A stretch of DNA of 64,000 bases from an uncultured Flavobacteriaceae bacterium (GCA_947494565.1 CANLVG010000002.1:186001-250000); one strand, 5' to 3'. Positions 40,013-49,683 are shown, numbered from the stretch's first letter. Notes: generated from the sequence alone by a model not told the origin. Made by a program: numbers and translations.

Positions 40013-41725
40013 TTATCTTGACTCTGTGGTAGGTATTTTTTCAAAAACAAGATGGTGTACTCCATCGGTATCCATGGTAAAACCAACGATGGTATCCGAT
40101 TTGTCCCGAAGAAATTCCAGTGCATTAAAAAAGGTTGACGTACTTGTGAACACATCTTTTTTTACAGGCCTAAACCTGATTTCTTGGTGATTTAAATTCG
40201 TTGCGATCAATTCACCGTTTTCAAGGCGAAACGAGAATAGTGTCGCATAGGGGGCGTTGTAATATGTTCCCTCGTATAGTCGTAAAGATTGATTCGAGTG
40301 ATGCGCAGGTTCATATCTCTCCATAATATCAGCCTTGCTCTCGTTGAAAGTAAAGAAGAGCTTCATCCCTTCTCCATCTCTTTTAAACTTAAAAAGTCTG
40401 ATATCTTCATTTGCTCCTACCTGCTGAAAAGTATCATCGGAAAGCGGAAGCAACTTTTGTGATCGCTCGCTAAAAATCCATCGAGACCGTAGGGTATCGT
40501 TTTCTACAAATAGCTGTGAGGCATACCCGCCTTTCTTAAACCAATAGTGGCCCTCCAAAGCCTTTAGCTTTTTAGTGCTCAATTTTTTGGTCTTTAGAGC
40601 ACTATAATCAATAGCGGGCGGTTGCAGATATAGATCTGTAACAAATGGTTCTATGGCACCCATCGCCAAAGCCCCATTATACTGGTTGCTATTACCCAAT
40701 GCGAAGGAAACAATGTTTTGATTAAGATAGCGAAATACATTGGTGCCATACCCCCCTTGCAAACCAAAATTCCAAAATATGGGAAGCCCTCTTTCCGGGT
40801 GGGTAAATTCACGACCAATAGCCATTTCCCCCCAGTAATAACTAAACTTTTCACCAGTAGAAAGTTGAACAGGCCGATCTAACCTTCGAATCAATTGCCC
40901 AAGATTGCCTTTAGGGTCTGCGTAGTTCAAGTACCATTTCGCAAGATCTTCGGCCGAACAGTAGGCATTGATGGCACCTGTAACGCCGCTGCGAACCTCA
41001 AGCTTCTTAAAGCCTCCACTTTCCATTTTTTGATAGGGTTGGGCTACTCCGGCCAGTATCGTATTACTGTCATCTCGAATTGTCGAGTTCTCCATTCCAA
41101 GAGGTTCGAAAATATGGGCCTTAACGAATTCCGCAAAAGACAAACCTGAACTCCTCGCCACAATTTCGGCCATTAGTACTGATTCGGTAACAGATTCATG
41201 AAAAGAAAAATCGGTTCCTGGCTCAAAAGAAAGTACTTTTTGAGAAGCAACTAATTTTAGTGCTTTTGCTTGGGTCGAGATAGTTGTGGTGCCCTCAATA
41301 ACATTGTTTATCCGATTGATATCGTGAAGGCCGCTCGAATGGTTCAACAAATGTGCTATGGTAACAATATGGGCATACTCAGGTAATTCTGGCAAGTACT
41401 GGCGAATGTCTTCATTTAGGGCAATTTTTCCTTGTTCTTCTAAAAGCAAGATGGCCAGGGTGGTAAATTGCTTGGACATTTCCCCAAGTTGAAATTTCGT
41501 TTGGGGCGTTATTAATTCGTTGGTCGTCAAATTGGCCGTGCCGAATCCTTTCAGGTATAAAACTTTCCCGTCTTTTAGTATTGCTGCCGCTCCTCCCGGT
41601 TGATTTGAGGTATTCCACACCTTAAAAATCGAATCTGAATGCTTTTCTAGATGATGAGGAATTTGAGCAACGTTTACTGTACTTAATAGTAGTGTTATGA
41701 ATACTAAGATCAGTGTCTTGTCCAT
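40013..41725 (-). CDS. Serine-hydrolase (class C beta-lactamase fold) protein with nucleophile position changed
   Basis: 570 residues from ATG at 41725 (a longer frame to 41755 adds only 10 residues). Signal peptide to STVNVA-Q. The class C beta-lactamase/DD-peptidase fold is clear: PGGAAAILKDGKVLYLKGFGTAN, LLNHSSGLHDI, YCSAEDLAKW. The SxxK nucleophile box, normally GSVSK, reads GEMSK: Glu82 replaces Ser while Lys85 remains. The HxGG/KTG-like third motif is LQGG. Beta-sheet-like C-terminal part. Either non-enzymatic or a changed mechanism. Downstream of a paralog and an NTF2-like gene. Confidence 0.85.
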   Translation of the reverse strand: MDKTLILVFITLLLSTVNVAQIPHHLEKHSDSIFKVWNTSNQPGGAAAILKDGKVLYLKGFGTANLTTNELITPQTKFQLGEMSKQFTTLAILLLEEQGKIALNEDIRQYLPELPEYAHIVTIAHLLNHSSGLHDINRINNVIEGTTTISTQAKALKLVASQKVLSFEPGTDFSFHESVTESVLMAEIVARSSGLSFAEFVKAHIFEPLGMENSTIRDDSNTILAGVAQPYQKMESGGFKKLEVRSGVTGAINAYCSAEDLAKWYLNYADPKGNLGQLIRRLDRPVQLSTGEKFSYYWGEMAIGREFTHPERGLPIFWNFGLQGGYGTNVFRYLNQNIVSFALGNSNQYNGALAMGAIEPFVTDLYLQPPAIDYSALKTKKLSTKKLKALEGHYWFKKGGYASQLFVENDTLRSRWIFSERSQKLLPLSDDTFQQVGANEDIRLFKFKRDGEGMKLFFTFNESKADIMERYEPAHHSNQSLRLYEGTYYNAPYATLFSFRLENGELIATNLNHQEIRFRPVKKDVFTSTSTFFNALEFLRDKSDTIVGFTMDTDGVHHLVFEKIPTTESR

Positions 41726-41761
41726 TTTTAGAACTTCAGTTTTTGTGCTAAACATGATATA

Positions 41762-42187
41762 CTACTCAGGATAATTAACATAGGTATACGACTTATGAAT
41801 AATCGTCCACCGACCTTGATATTTTAATAACATGAGGTAGTCGGTATACACTCTTTTCGCATTCGGCATTAAAATTTCAATTTTCGCCATGGCTGCATCA
41901 TTTTCGTAATCGATTGATACGATTCTGCCAATACGATTGCTTTTTTTGCCTTCTGAAATGCCTCCGGTATAGTCTTGACCGTACCATACATTCACACTAT
42001 CGTTTCTGATACTATAGAGGTTCAATTCTGGGTGAAAAGCTCTTTTCACTCGATCCGGTTCTCCATTCGCTGTACCTTCGATATAATCCATTAGCGTACT
42101 TGTTATACCTTCAAGCTCTGTTTGTGCACTTATCAGCTGTAGACCTAAGACCAATAGCACAAGACATGCGATTCTTTTTTTCTTCAT
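41762..42187 (-). CDS. Secreted lumazine-binding/NTF2-like protein
   Basis: 141 residues from ATG at 42187 (an in-frame ATG at 42208 is an alternative). Signal peptide MKKKRIACLVLLVLGLQLISA-Q. NTF2-fold pattern of the putative lumazine-binding group (LMDYIEGTANGEPDRVKRAFHPELNLYSI, VDYENDAAMAKIEILMPNAK-like, WTIIHKSYTYV). Sits between the two altered serine hydrolases (36 bp before the downstream one), suggesting one transcript. Confidence 0.82.
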   Translation of the reverse strand: MKKKRIACLVLLVLGLQLISAQTELEGITSTLMDYIEGTANGEPDRVKRAFHPELNLYSIRNDSVNVWYGQDYTGGISEGKKSNRIGRIVSIDYENDAAMAKIEILMPNAKRVYTDYLMLLKYQGRWTIIHKSYTYVNYPE

Positions 42188-42338
42188 TTTTTCGGTTATT
42201 TGTTTCATTCGTAAGGTTTCTATTCGGTTGGCCCCTAAAGGCCCAAAGTGATGATCATATGTAGCAATAGCCTATCCTTTGGTATTGTTTATTGAAAACG
42301 ACCTTCGTTGCCTACAATTACTTGCGGTCAAGTGGATC

Positions 42339-44042
42339 TCATTTGGTTTTCATTCCGTTTTCACGGGAAGTCGTTTCCTTTTGAAACCAGATATCGGCTA
42401 TCCCATTGGTAGCTAAGTGAAATCCTAAGATGGTTCCGCTTGGACTTCTCTTGAAGGTCATGGAGTCAAAATGACGGCGGTCACCGGTAAAAACATCGGG
42501 TATTCTTGGGTCTAATTGTACGGGGTCTAACCTCCGATGGGTTAGGATGAGCTTTCCTTTATCAATGCGCAAAGAATAGGAGGTATCTAGTGATGAGGCA
42601 TAATAATTCCCAGTGAAATCATTCAAGTTCTTTCCCCAACTTGCATTGGCATCATACGCTATTGAATGAAAGCTATTCTCCCCAACTGTTACAGACATGG
42701 TCTGTGGGACCGCCTTCGTATCAAAATGTACAATGACCTCTCCGGGGGCGATCATGCTAAAGCTGTTCTTAGTCAGGGGCAAAAGGGCACTTTCATTTCC
42801 CGGACCTCTAAAGTACCTAAGGGTGTCATTGACGATATGAATTTTTCGAGTGGAGTGATTGGAACTATCCCAATAGTCACCTACAAAGGTCGAAAGTTGT
42901 TTTTCGGACAGTTTTTTAAAGACCATATCTTCAGATTCATTTGATATGGGCTCTAAAAAGTCTTCGATATATAAGGCGCTTGCCTGTGTTCCGGCATAAC
43001 CGTTATAGGCGCCATCATTACCCATAATTACGACGGCAAGGTCATAGTCGGGATAGCGGATCAATTTACTGGCATAGCCGCCGGCTACTTCCGTATGATA
43101 CAGTTTTTTGGTTCCTCGAAAATTCCAAAATCGATGAGCCCCCGTATACAGTGCCGTATTGGCTTCCTTTACGTTTTGCCCATTGACTATGGAAAGACTT
43201 TCAAATTTTTGGACCATTTTTTCGGTACCGACTTTAGGGTTTCTAAGTTCTTTGGCCCAGAGGCACATGTCACCGACCGTAGTATATACATCTGACAAAA
43301 TCGTATGTGTATGGTTGACCGTAGTATTGGAAAACCCCTTATCCCCGGCAAAATATCCTTGTGCCTTTTTAGGGATTACATGGCCGTCATCGAACACTGA
43401 GTTTGTCATTCCCAATGGTTCAAAAATCTCCTCGGTCACAAAATCCGTATAGGTCATGTTCCCCACCTTGGCGATGAGATCTTCAAGTACCATAAAACCA
43501 GCATCTGAAAAACGTTGTACGACTCCGCTGTTCGTTTCTGATTGGGTTTGGTTCCGAATCATTGTATACGCTTGTTCCCTGGTATAAATATCTTCGGTTC
43601 TCCATCCGGCAAGAACCTTGGAAACCTCCTCGTTGTTTAATCCGCTCGTATGGTGCATCAATTGCATAATACTAATGGACTGCGGAAAGGACATCAATTT
43701 GGGCATATGCTTCCGAACATCGTCATTCAAAGAGAGTTGACCCCGCTGCTCTAAGAGCAAAAGGGCATAGACCGTGAACTCCTTAGCCAAATCCCCAATA
43801 TGGAATCTGGTTTCCGGACTTATTGGTATCCGATGTTCCAAATTGGCCAAACCATAACCTTTCGTATACACGATTTCACCATCGTTAAGGATTCCCACGG
43901 CAATTCCAGGCCTGTTCGGTGTATCCCATTGGGAAAAAACCGCATCTATCTGCGAAGGGGCAATTTGTCTTTTTTGAATGTCTTGTGAAAAAGTAGTGGT
44001 GGTGAGTACCAATACGGCTACTGTTGCGAATAAATTTTTCAT
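42339..44042 (-). CDS. Serine-hydrolase (class C beta-lactamase fold) protein, paralog with Asp at nucleophile position
   Basis: 567 residues. Signal peptide to TTTTFS-Q. PGIAVGILNDGEIVYTKGYGLANLEHRIP and LMHHTSGL identify the class C beta-lactamase fold. The SxxK box reads GDLAK: Asp84 where Ser is expected, Lys87 kept. The later motifs read YTTVGDM (Tyr kept) and VAGG in place of HGG. Same architecture as 40013-41725, so these are paralogs sharing acidic residues at the nucleophile. Starts 26 bp after the DJ-1 lipoprotein gene. Confidence 0.85.
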   Translation of the reverse strand: MKNLFATVAVLVLTTTTFSQDIQKRQIAPSQIDAVFSQWDTPNRPGIAVGILNDGEIVYTKGYGLANLEHRIPISPETRFHIGDLAKEFTVYALLLLEQRGQLSLNDDVRKHMPKLMSFPQSISIMQLMHHTSGLNNEEVSKVLAGWRTEDIYTREQAYTMIRNQTQSETNSGVVQRFSDAGFMVLEDLIAKVGNMTYTDFVTEEIFEPLGMTNSVFDDGHVIPKKAQGYFAGDKGFSNTTVNHTHTILSDVYTTVGDMCLWAKELRNPKVGTEKMVQKFESLSIVNGQNVKEANTALYTGAHRFWNFRGTKKLYHTEVAGGYASKLIRYPDYDLAVVIMGNDGAYNGYAGTQASALYIEDFLEPISNESEDMVFKKLSEKQLSTFVGDYWDSSNHSTRKIHIVNDTLRYFRGPGNESALLPLTKNSFSMIAPGEVIVHFDTKAVPQTMSVTVGENSFHSIAYDANASWGKNLNDFTGNYYASSLDTSYSLRIDKGKLILTHRRLDPVQLDPRIPDVFTGDRRHFDSMTFKRSPSGTILGFHLATNGIADIWFQKETTSRENGMKTK

Positions 44043-44068
44043 TTCTTTGGATTTACCTAAGTATGCTA

Positions 44069-44851
44069 TTATTGTTTCAAAGTTTCAATGACCTTTTCAG
44101 CGACCAAACCTGCAGCTGAGGGGTCTTGCCCGCTAATTAATCTTCCGTCCGATACGGTAAAACCATCCCACCCTTTTTCAGAAAACCGAAAATCACCTCC
44201 TCGTTGCACAATAGTCTCTTGAATCGAAAAAGGAAAGGTTTTATAGTATTCCGCATCCATATTCTCAAAAGAATCAGGAAAACCGTTTACCTTTTTACCA
44301 GCAACCAAGTAGGTACCATCTTGAGTCTTAAGATTCACAATGCCCGCGGTACCATGGCAAATAGCGGATATAATCCCTTCATGTTCCTCATATAACTCCA
44401 TGACTATTTTTTGAATGTCCCCGTTTTCAGGCACTCCGAACATAGCGGCTCCGCCTCCTCCATAATACACCGCCTTGTAATCCGATGGTATTACTTCATT
44501 CGGTTTTTTTGTCGTTTCGAGAATATCCATGAAATCGTTATCAAAGAGGTATTTCTTTTGAAGCGGATCTGAAGTACTGATATAACCGATCGGGATTGCC
44601 CCTCCTTCAGGACTTACAAAATCTATTTCATACCCTGCCCTACGAAATACATCATAAGCCTGAACTATTTCAGAAAAATGATTGGAGGCGTTGATATCTG
44701 AATTCCCATAAAAATGAGCATTCGAAACGATGAATAGAATACGTTCTGCTTGATTGGCAACCATGTTTTTGTTCGATGGTATTGCTGGCTTTTGTTTACA
44801 TCCTACACCTAGGAAAAGGATTAGAACAAGGGAACACATAGTATACTTCAT
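44069..44851 (-). CDS. DJ-1/PfpI-family lipoprotein (Hsp31-like)
   Basis: 260 residues. Lipobox GVGC (Cys18), so anchored in the envelope rather than cytosolic as for most members. DJ-1/PfpI core: ILFIVSNAHFYGNSDI, GYEIDFVSPEGG, YYGGGGAAMFGVP, and the nucleophile elbow SAICHGTAG with Cys165. Hsp31/DJ-1 proteins act as glyoxalases, chaperones or amidases. Transcribed in one direction with the AraC regulator upstream and serine-hydrolase-like gene downstream. Confidence 0.87.
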   Translation of the reverse strand: MKYTMCSLVLILFLGVGCKQKPAIPSNKNMVANQAERILFIVSNAHFYGNSDINASNHFSEIVQAYDVFRRAGYEIDFVSPEGGAIPIGYISTSDPLQKKYLFDNDFMDILETTKKPNEVIPSDYKAVYYGGGGAAMFGVPENGDIQKIVMELYEEHEGIISAICHGTAGIVNLKTQDGTYLVAGKKVNGFPDSFENMDAEYYKTFPFSIQETIVQRGGDFRFSEKGWDGFTVSDGRLISGQDPSAAGLVAEKVIETLKQ

Positions 44852-44962
44852 TAGGATTCTTTTGGTTTCTTGAACAATACTAAGTCGAATCGAAATGAAA
44901 GTAGGTTTTACTTATAAATCGGGAGTACTGATTTATAAATCAAGAAGGCATTTAAGGAATCT

Positions 44963-46003
44963 TTAGGAAATGCTCTCCTTATATTTTGCGGGAGTGGTAT
45001 TGGTTATTCTTTTAAATGCGGAATAGAAAGTTGACTTCGAGTTAAAACCACAATCATACCCCACCGCTTCCAATTTAATTTGGTCATTAGATCGGATCAG
45101 GTTTTTGGCCTCTCGAACTCGGTATTCGTTTATTAAAGAAGTAAAACTCTTTCCCAAGTTGTCATTGATCAATTGGGAAAGCGTATGCGGCAAAATGTTC
45201 ATTCTACTGGCAACATCGGACAGCTTAAGATCGGCATTGGTGTACATTTTCTCATTTTCCATCAGGTAGTTCAACTGTGTCGAGAGATTTTCAGCTTCCG
45301 TGGCTTCTATTTTTCTGTTAGAATACTTTGATGGATTACCAAAAATAGCCCCTTTGGTCCTTCTGAAATGAATCAATAAGAAAAGCAAGTAGAAGATGAA
45401 GGAAAAGGATAACGCCCCAACAATATACGAGGTATAAGAACACGTTTTGTAGGCGACCCAAATGATAGTGTTCCCTAGAAAAACACTTAAGACCCAGAAA
45501 TCAAAGTCGGATAATTTCGCGGTACGCTTAAAAACTTTACCAATGGTATGCCTAATCATCCACCCGGTAGCAATGATATAGCCTAACCAAATCGTATAGA
45601 TAATCGTCATCCAGCTAAGTCCTCTTACAATCCAAGGATCGTGTGTTTCCGGAAATAAAAAACCAATTAGGATCGATACGCCCAACCATAATACAAAGTG
45701 AAGTTTCCAAAAACGTATTTTGGAATCGGGTCGCACACAAGATTTGATATAAAAATAAAGTGCGGGTCCGATCAATATGCAGGCGGCCAGACCGACCTTG
45801 ATAAAGATTTGAGCCAAATCGGAATTGAAATAATAGAAGACCGACTTGCCCACCCTAATGGCAAGCATCAAAAGTAGAAACCCTAGAAAGAAGTTGGATA
45901 TACTCTTGGGTTTTTTAGCAAAAAAGAAGTAAAAACTGATCAACAAGGCATTAAAAACACCCAGTGCACTAAAAAAGAAAAGGAGCTCATCAGAAATATT
46001 CAT
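44963..46003 (-). CDS. Membrane-bound AraC-family regulator
   Basis: 346 residues. Seven hydrophobic segments occupy about 1-215, then a linker and an AraC HTH pair (TNADLKLSDVASRMNILPHTLSQLINDNLGKSFTSLINEYRVREAKNLI and LEAVGYDCGFNSKSTFYSAFKRITNTTPAKYKES). A 7TM-AraC architecture common in Bacteroidota, likely sensing at the membrane. It heads the minus-strand run with DJ-1 and the two serine-hydrolase-like genes, which are plausible targets. Confidence 0.9.
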   Translation of the reverse strand: MNISDELLFFFSALGVFNALLISFYFFFAKKPKSISNFFLGFLLLMLAIRVGKSVFYYFNSDLAQIFIKVGLAACILIGPALYFYIKSCVRPDSKIRFWKLHFVLWLGVSILIGFLFPETHDPWIVRGLSWMTIIYTIWLGYIIATGWMIRHTIGKVFKRTAKLSDFDFWVLSVFLGNTIIWVAYKTCSYTSYIVGALSFSFIFYLLFLLIHFRRTKGAIFGNPSKYSNRKIEATEAENLSTQLNYLMENEKMYTNADLKLSDVASRMNILPHTLSQLINDNLGKSFTSLINEYRVREAKNLIRSNDQIKLEAVGYDCGFNSKSTFYSAFKRITNTTPAKYKESIS

Positions 46004-46077
46004 TGCCGATCATTCTTTTATATGCCATTTTCAAAAATAAGTAAAATTAATAGGGGGTCGCAAATCAGCAATAACTA

Positions 46078-46632
46078 TTATTTCCACCGTAAGGTTTCCA
46101 TAATATGCCCGATATCTTGCTGTAAATAGGCAGCGGCGGGGTAAATGGAATCATAGTTGGGCTTGACCGCAAAATAGAGTGACCCTGTAACAAAATGTGT
46201 TGTGCTATCGGTAACATAGAACTGCGCTTGTGATGCGGCATCACCTACCACCTCGAAAAAAGTACCATATACCCCCGCATCGGAATTTTCATAGACTCGG
46301 GCCCTGATATCATCCGCTTTTACCGCATGTTCATAACTCAGTCGTTCGGCATCGGTGATCAACTGCTGTAAATTGTCGGTTACCTTTTTGTAGCTAATAA
46401 ATATCGCAGCCTTCATCTCAGGATACTCTAATCGTAAAGATGCACTATTCTGCTTTTTGACCTCAGCACTTTGATTGTAGTTAAATTTAAAATTCTCCAT
46501 CTCGACATCGGCCATGATGGGTCTGGAATACTCTAGGCGGAGCATCGCTTTCGGCTTGGGCAAGACACTTTCTTCACAACCCAGAAAGGCCATGAGCACA
46601 CAAAATAGAATGAAAACACTTGCTTTATTCAT
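46078..46632 (-). CDS. gldD: Gliding motility lipoprotein GldD
   Basis: 184 residues. Lipobox AFLGC (Cys19). The family's PKPKAMLRLEYSRPIMADVEMENFKFNYNQSAEV, FISYKKVTDNLQQLITDAERLSYEHAVKAD and GDAASQAQFYVTDSTTHFVTGSLYFAVKPNYDSI blocks are all present. GldD is an essential gliding-motility lipoprotein of flavobacteria. Its start overlaps the gldE stop by 8 bp, the usual arrangement. Confidence 0.97.
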   Translation of the reverse strand: MNKASVFILFCVLMAFLGCEESVLPKPKAMLRLEYSRPIMADVEMENFKFNYNQSAEVKKQNSASLRLEYPEMKAAIFISYKKVTDNLQQLITDAERLSYEHAVKADDIRARVYENSDAGVYGTFFEVVGDAASQAQFYVTDSTTHFVTGSLYFAVKPNYDSIYPAAAYLQQDIGHIMETLRWK

Positions 46633-47935
46633 GGGGTAACGTCACTTTGATTTGTTTCAACCGTTTTTTGTCCAAACTTTCCACTAAGAACTGATATTCT
46701 TTGAAAAACACGCGTTCTCCTTTTTTTGGAAAATTCCCTGCAATTTCCAGCACAAAACCGGCAATGGTCTCCGATTCGCCTTTTTGTTCTTCGAAATCTT
46801 CTTCGTCCTCTATTTTTACCACACGGTAAAAATCCTTAAGGGTGGTCTTACCTTCAAAGACGTAGTTGAAATCATCCAATTTGGAATACACCAAATCCTC
46901 ATCATCGAACTCGTCGCTGATATCCCCAACGATTTCCTCAATGATATCTTCAAGGGTTACGATTCCAGACGTGCCCCCATATTCATCGACCACCACTGCC
47001 AAATGACTCTTCATCTCTTGAAACTCCATCAGCAAATCATCAAGTTTTTTATTCTCGGGCACAAAATAGGGCTCTCTTATCAGTGACATCCAATTAAAGG
47101 TCTTCCGATCAATATAAGGCAGTAAATCTTTAACATAAAGTACGCCCAAAACATTGTCCATGTTTTCCGCGAACACAGGAATACGTGAATAACCGTTTTT
47201 TTTGATCTCGGTCAACACTTCCGAAAATTTCATTTCTTCATCTAGGGCAAAGATGTCGATACGGGGTCTCATGACCTGTTTGGTATCGGTATTACCGAAA
47301 GAAACGATGCCTTCTAAAATCTTTTGCTCCTCTTTTGTGGTATCGCCCTCCGAGGTGAGCTCCAATGCCTGCGAAAGGTGGTCTACACTTAGGCTTGACT
47401 TCTCTTTACCCAACTTATCATAAAGAAAAATGGTGCCAGACCGCATCGGAAGACTTAAAGGGGAAAAAATAAAATCGAGCGCCTTAAGGGGGTAGGTCAT
47501 AAATAGAGAAAAACTGATTCGATTTCTGTTGGCATATACTTTTGGCAGTATCTCACCGAACATCAAAATCAAAAAAGTGATGACTACCACTTCAAGCAAG
47601 AACCGAACCCAAGTTGTGGTGACATCTGAAAAAATGGTATTACCGATAACATTAAATAAAAGTACCGTACCGATATTGATTGCATTATTGGCAATCAATA
47701 TGGTCGCCAATAGTTTTTTAGGCCGTTCCAGTAACTTTACCACAATACCGCCACGAGTGGTTTTCTGTTGGTCTATTTCGTTAATGTCGGTAGGCGAAAG
47801 CCCAAAAAGGGCTACCTCGGCCCCTGAAATCAGGGCAGAACATAAAAGTAAAAGAAAAAGCATGCCCACCTTTAGCAAAAACGCGACGTTCACTGAGCTA
47901 ACGTATGGGAGTAAACTAAGGGGGTCAGGATCCAA
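46625..47935 (-). CDS. gldE: Gliding motility-associated protein GldE (CNNM/CBS)
   Basis: 436 residues. An N-terminal CNNM-like membrane domain with about four segments (GMLFLLLLCSALISGAEVALFGL, LLATILIANNAINIGTVLLFNVIG) is followed by two CBS repeats (RIPVFAENMDNVLGVLYVKDLLPYI and SHLAVVVDEYGGTSGIVTLEDIIEEIVGDI) and a CorC_HlyC-type C-terminal domain. Related to hemolysin-like Mg/Co transport proteins. Supports gliding with GldD. Confidence 0.95.
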   Translation of the reverse strand: MDPDPLSLLPYVSSVNVAFLLKVGMLFLLLLCSALISGAEVALFGLSPTDINEIDQQKTTRGGIVVKLLERPKKLLATILIANNAINIGTVLLFNVIGNTIFSDVTTTWVRFLLEVVVITFLILMFGEILPKVYANRNRISFSLFMTYPLKALDFIFSPLSLPMRSGTIFLYDKLGKEKSSLSVDHLSQALELTSEGDTTKEEQKILEGIVSFGNTDTKQVMRPRIDIFALDEEMKFSEVLTEIKKNGYSRIPVFAENMDNVLGVLYVKDLLPYIDRKTFNWMSLIREPYFVPENKKLDDLLMEFQEMKSHLAVVVDEYGGTSGIVTLEDIIEEIVGDISDEFDDEDLVYSKLDDFNYVFEGKTTLKDFYRVVKIEDEEDFEEQKGESETIAGFVLEIAGNFPKKGERVFFKEYQFLVESLDKKRLKQIKVTLPHE

Positions 47936-47961
47936 TAGTCAAGATTTAGTTTTAGGTTGTT

Positions 47962-48423
47962 TTAGAAGGGCAAATCGTCTTCTTGATCGGGTTCGGAAAC
48001 CTTATCGGCCGCATTAACTTGGTTCATAGTATCGGACATCTCTTGCGGTTGCGGTTGACTCGTCTGAGCATTTGCCATACTTTCCTTTTTCGTGGAAAGA
48101 AAGGTAAAGTCTTGTACTTGAACCTCGGTCGAATAACGGGTATTGCCATCTTCGCCCTGCCATTGTCTATTTTTCAGCCGGCCCTCTACATAGATCTTGT
48201 CACCTTTGCTCAAGTATTTTTCACATATTTCGGCCGCCTTATTGCGCACAACAATATTGTGCCAATCGGTATTACTGATACGTTCTCCAGTCTGTTTATT
48301 CGTGTAGGTTTCGTTGGTCGCTATCGGAAAGCGGCCGATGCAGTTGCCACCCTCGAAATAGTGCATCTTCACCTCATCTCCCAAATGTCCGATCAGCATC
48401 ACTTTGTTTAGGGTTCCGCTCAT
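47962..48423 (-). CDS. ssb: Single-stranded DNA-binding protein
   Basis: 153 residues. An OB fold at 1-110 (MSGTLNKVMLIGHLGDEVKMHYFEGGNCIGRFPIATNETYTNKQTGERISNTDWHNIVV, KIYVEGRLKNRQWQ) is followed by a Gln/Pro-rich linker and the acidic tip EDDLPF that docks partner proteins. Between mutY and gldE on the same strand, a conserved order in flavobacteria. Confidence 0.97.
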   Translation of the reverse strand: MSGTLNKVMLIGHLGDEVKMHYFEGGNCIGRFPIATNETYTNKQTGERISNTDWHNIVVRNKAAEICEKYLSKGDKIYVEGRLKNRQWQGEDGNTRYSTEVQVQDFTFLSTKKESMANAQTSQPQPQEMSDTMNQVNAADKVSEPDQEDDLPF

Positions 48424-48458
48424 ATTTTCTTAATTTTTGTTTAGGGGAATTTCAATGG

Positions 48459-49505
48459 CTAAAAGTACAAATTTTTAACCGTTTTGATGAAATCGGCGAT
48501 CAATACCGGTACAGGGTATTGGTCGATTTCCGTCCAGCTTATTCCGTCTTCTAGCTCAAAATCGCCCTTAGCGATCCAGAAATAGGAATGCAAGTGTTGA
48601 TGTGAAAGTTTATGTACTATGGTCTTTTCGTTGAACCTGTAAAGTTCGGTCACATTTTTTAACCGCAGTACCTCTTTCAACTTCTTTTCTACCTCATTGA
48701 TAGGCAACTCCTTATCGGATTCCAAAAGTGGAAATTCCCATAGGTTTTGCCAAATGCCCTTTCCAGTACGCTGCTTTAGGATGGTCTGATTGCTTGAATC
48801 AAGTACCACGAGATAGTTGAAATAGCGATTTCTCACTGTTGTCTTTTTCAATTTTACAGGTAATTGGGCAACAAGACCCTGTTGTAGGGCTTTGCAATCT
48901 GTATGAAGCGGACAATGTAGGCAATATGGTTTTTTCGGGGCACATTGAATAGCGCCGAATTCCATGATACCTTGGTTATAATCCCGAATATTATCAAGAT
49001 GCATTATATCACGCGCCAAGTTCTTGAATTGTTTCACCCCTTCGGTACTATTGATCGGTGTATCGATACCGAAGTAACGTGCCAATACCCTATAAACATT
49101 ACCATCAACCACAGGTTGCCGTTCATCAAAACATATCGATGAAATGGCGCTGGCCGTATAATCACCTATTCCTTTTAGCTTCAACAATTCTTTATAGGAA
49201 TCGGGAAACTGTCCACCATATTCATCGACCACCATTTTGGCGGTCGTGTGCAAATTGCGTGCGCGTGAGTAGTAGCCCAGGCCTTGCCATAGCTTCAAGA
49301 CTTTTTCTTCTGGAGCCTTTGCCAAATCGTGTACAGTGGGAAAATTTTCGATAAACCTTACATAGTATGGCGTTCCTTGCGCAATACGTGTCTGCTGCAA
49401 AATGATTTCCGAAAGCCAAATATTATAAGGATTTCTAGTGGAACGCCAAGGCAGGTCTCGCTTATTTTCATCATACCATTCAAGAATCTTTTCCGAAAAT
49501 GTCAT
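48459..49505 (-). CDS. mutY: A/G-specific adenine glycosylase
   Basis: 348 residues from ATG at 49505; an extra 17 codons to 49556 are not conserved in type. The N-terminal HhH-GPD domain includes LPWRSTRNPYNIWLSEIILQQTRI and LKGIGDYTASAISSI with the VDGNVYRVLARYFGI catalytic-Asp segment. The [4Fe-4S] ligands C-x6-C-x2-C-x5-C are in CAPKKPYCLHCPLHTDC. The C-terminal NUDIX-like domain recognises 8-oxoG. It removes A opposite 8-oxoguanine. First gene of mutY-ssb-gldE-gldD. Confidence 0.95.
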   Translation of the reverse strand: MTFSEKILEWYDENKRDLPWRSTRNPYNIWLSEIILQQTRIAQGTPYYVRFIENFPTVHDLAKAPEEKVLKLWQGLGYYSRARNLHTTAKMVVDEYGGQFPDSYKELLKLKGIGDYTASAISSICFDERQPVVDGNVYRVLARYFGIDTPINSTEGVKQFKNLARDIMHLDNIRDYNQGIMEFGAIQCAPKKPYCLHCPLHTDCKALQQGLVAQLPVKLKKTTVRNRYFNYLVVLDSSNQTILKQRTGKGIWQNLWEFPLLESDKELPINEVEKKLKEVLRLKNVTELYRFNEKTIVHKLSHQHLHSYFWIAKGDFELEDGISWTEIDQYPVPVLIADFIKTVKNLYF

Positions 49506-49608
49506 TGTCGGTATTGCTTTTGCGCAAAAATAACCGATAAATAGTTCACGACTCAAAAAATTGCCGGAACTACAGTGTTTTTAAAGGAATGAATTCACTT
49601 AAAATTAG

Positions 49609-49647
49609 TTCTTTACAAGTAAAGAATGAATTTAATTTATATATTTG
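49609..49647 (+). promoter_or_regulatory. HU gene promoter with overlapping palindrome
   Basis: TATATTTG at 49640-49647 fits the -7 box, 36 bp before the ATG. No clear -33 TTG, but TTCTTTAC-AA-GTAAAGAA (49609-49626) is a perfect 8-bp palindrome where the -33 region should be, so it may be an operator. Confidence 0.55.
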
Positions 49648-49683
49648 CAAGCCAAAAAAAACTAAAGAAAACCCAAATTAATA

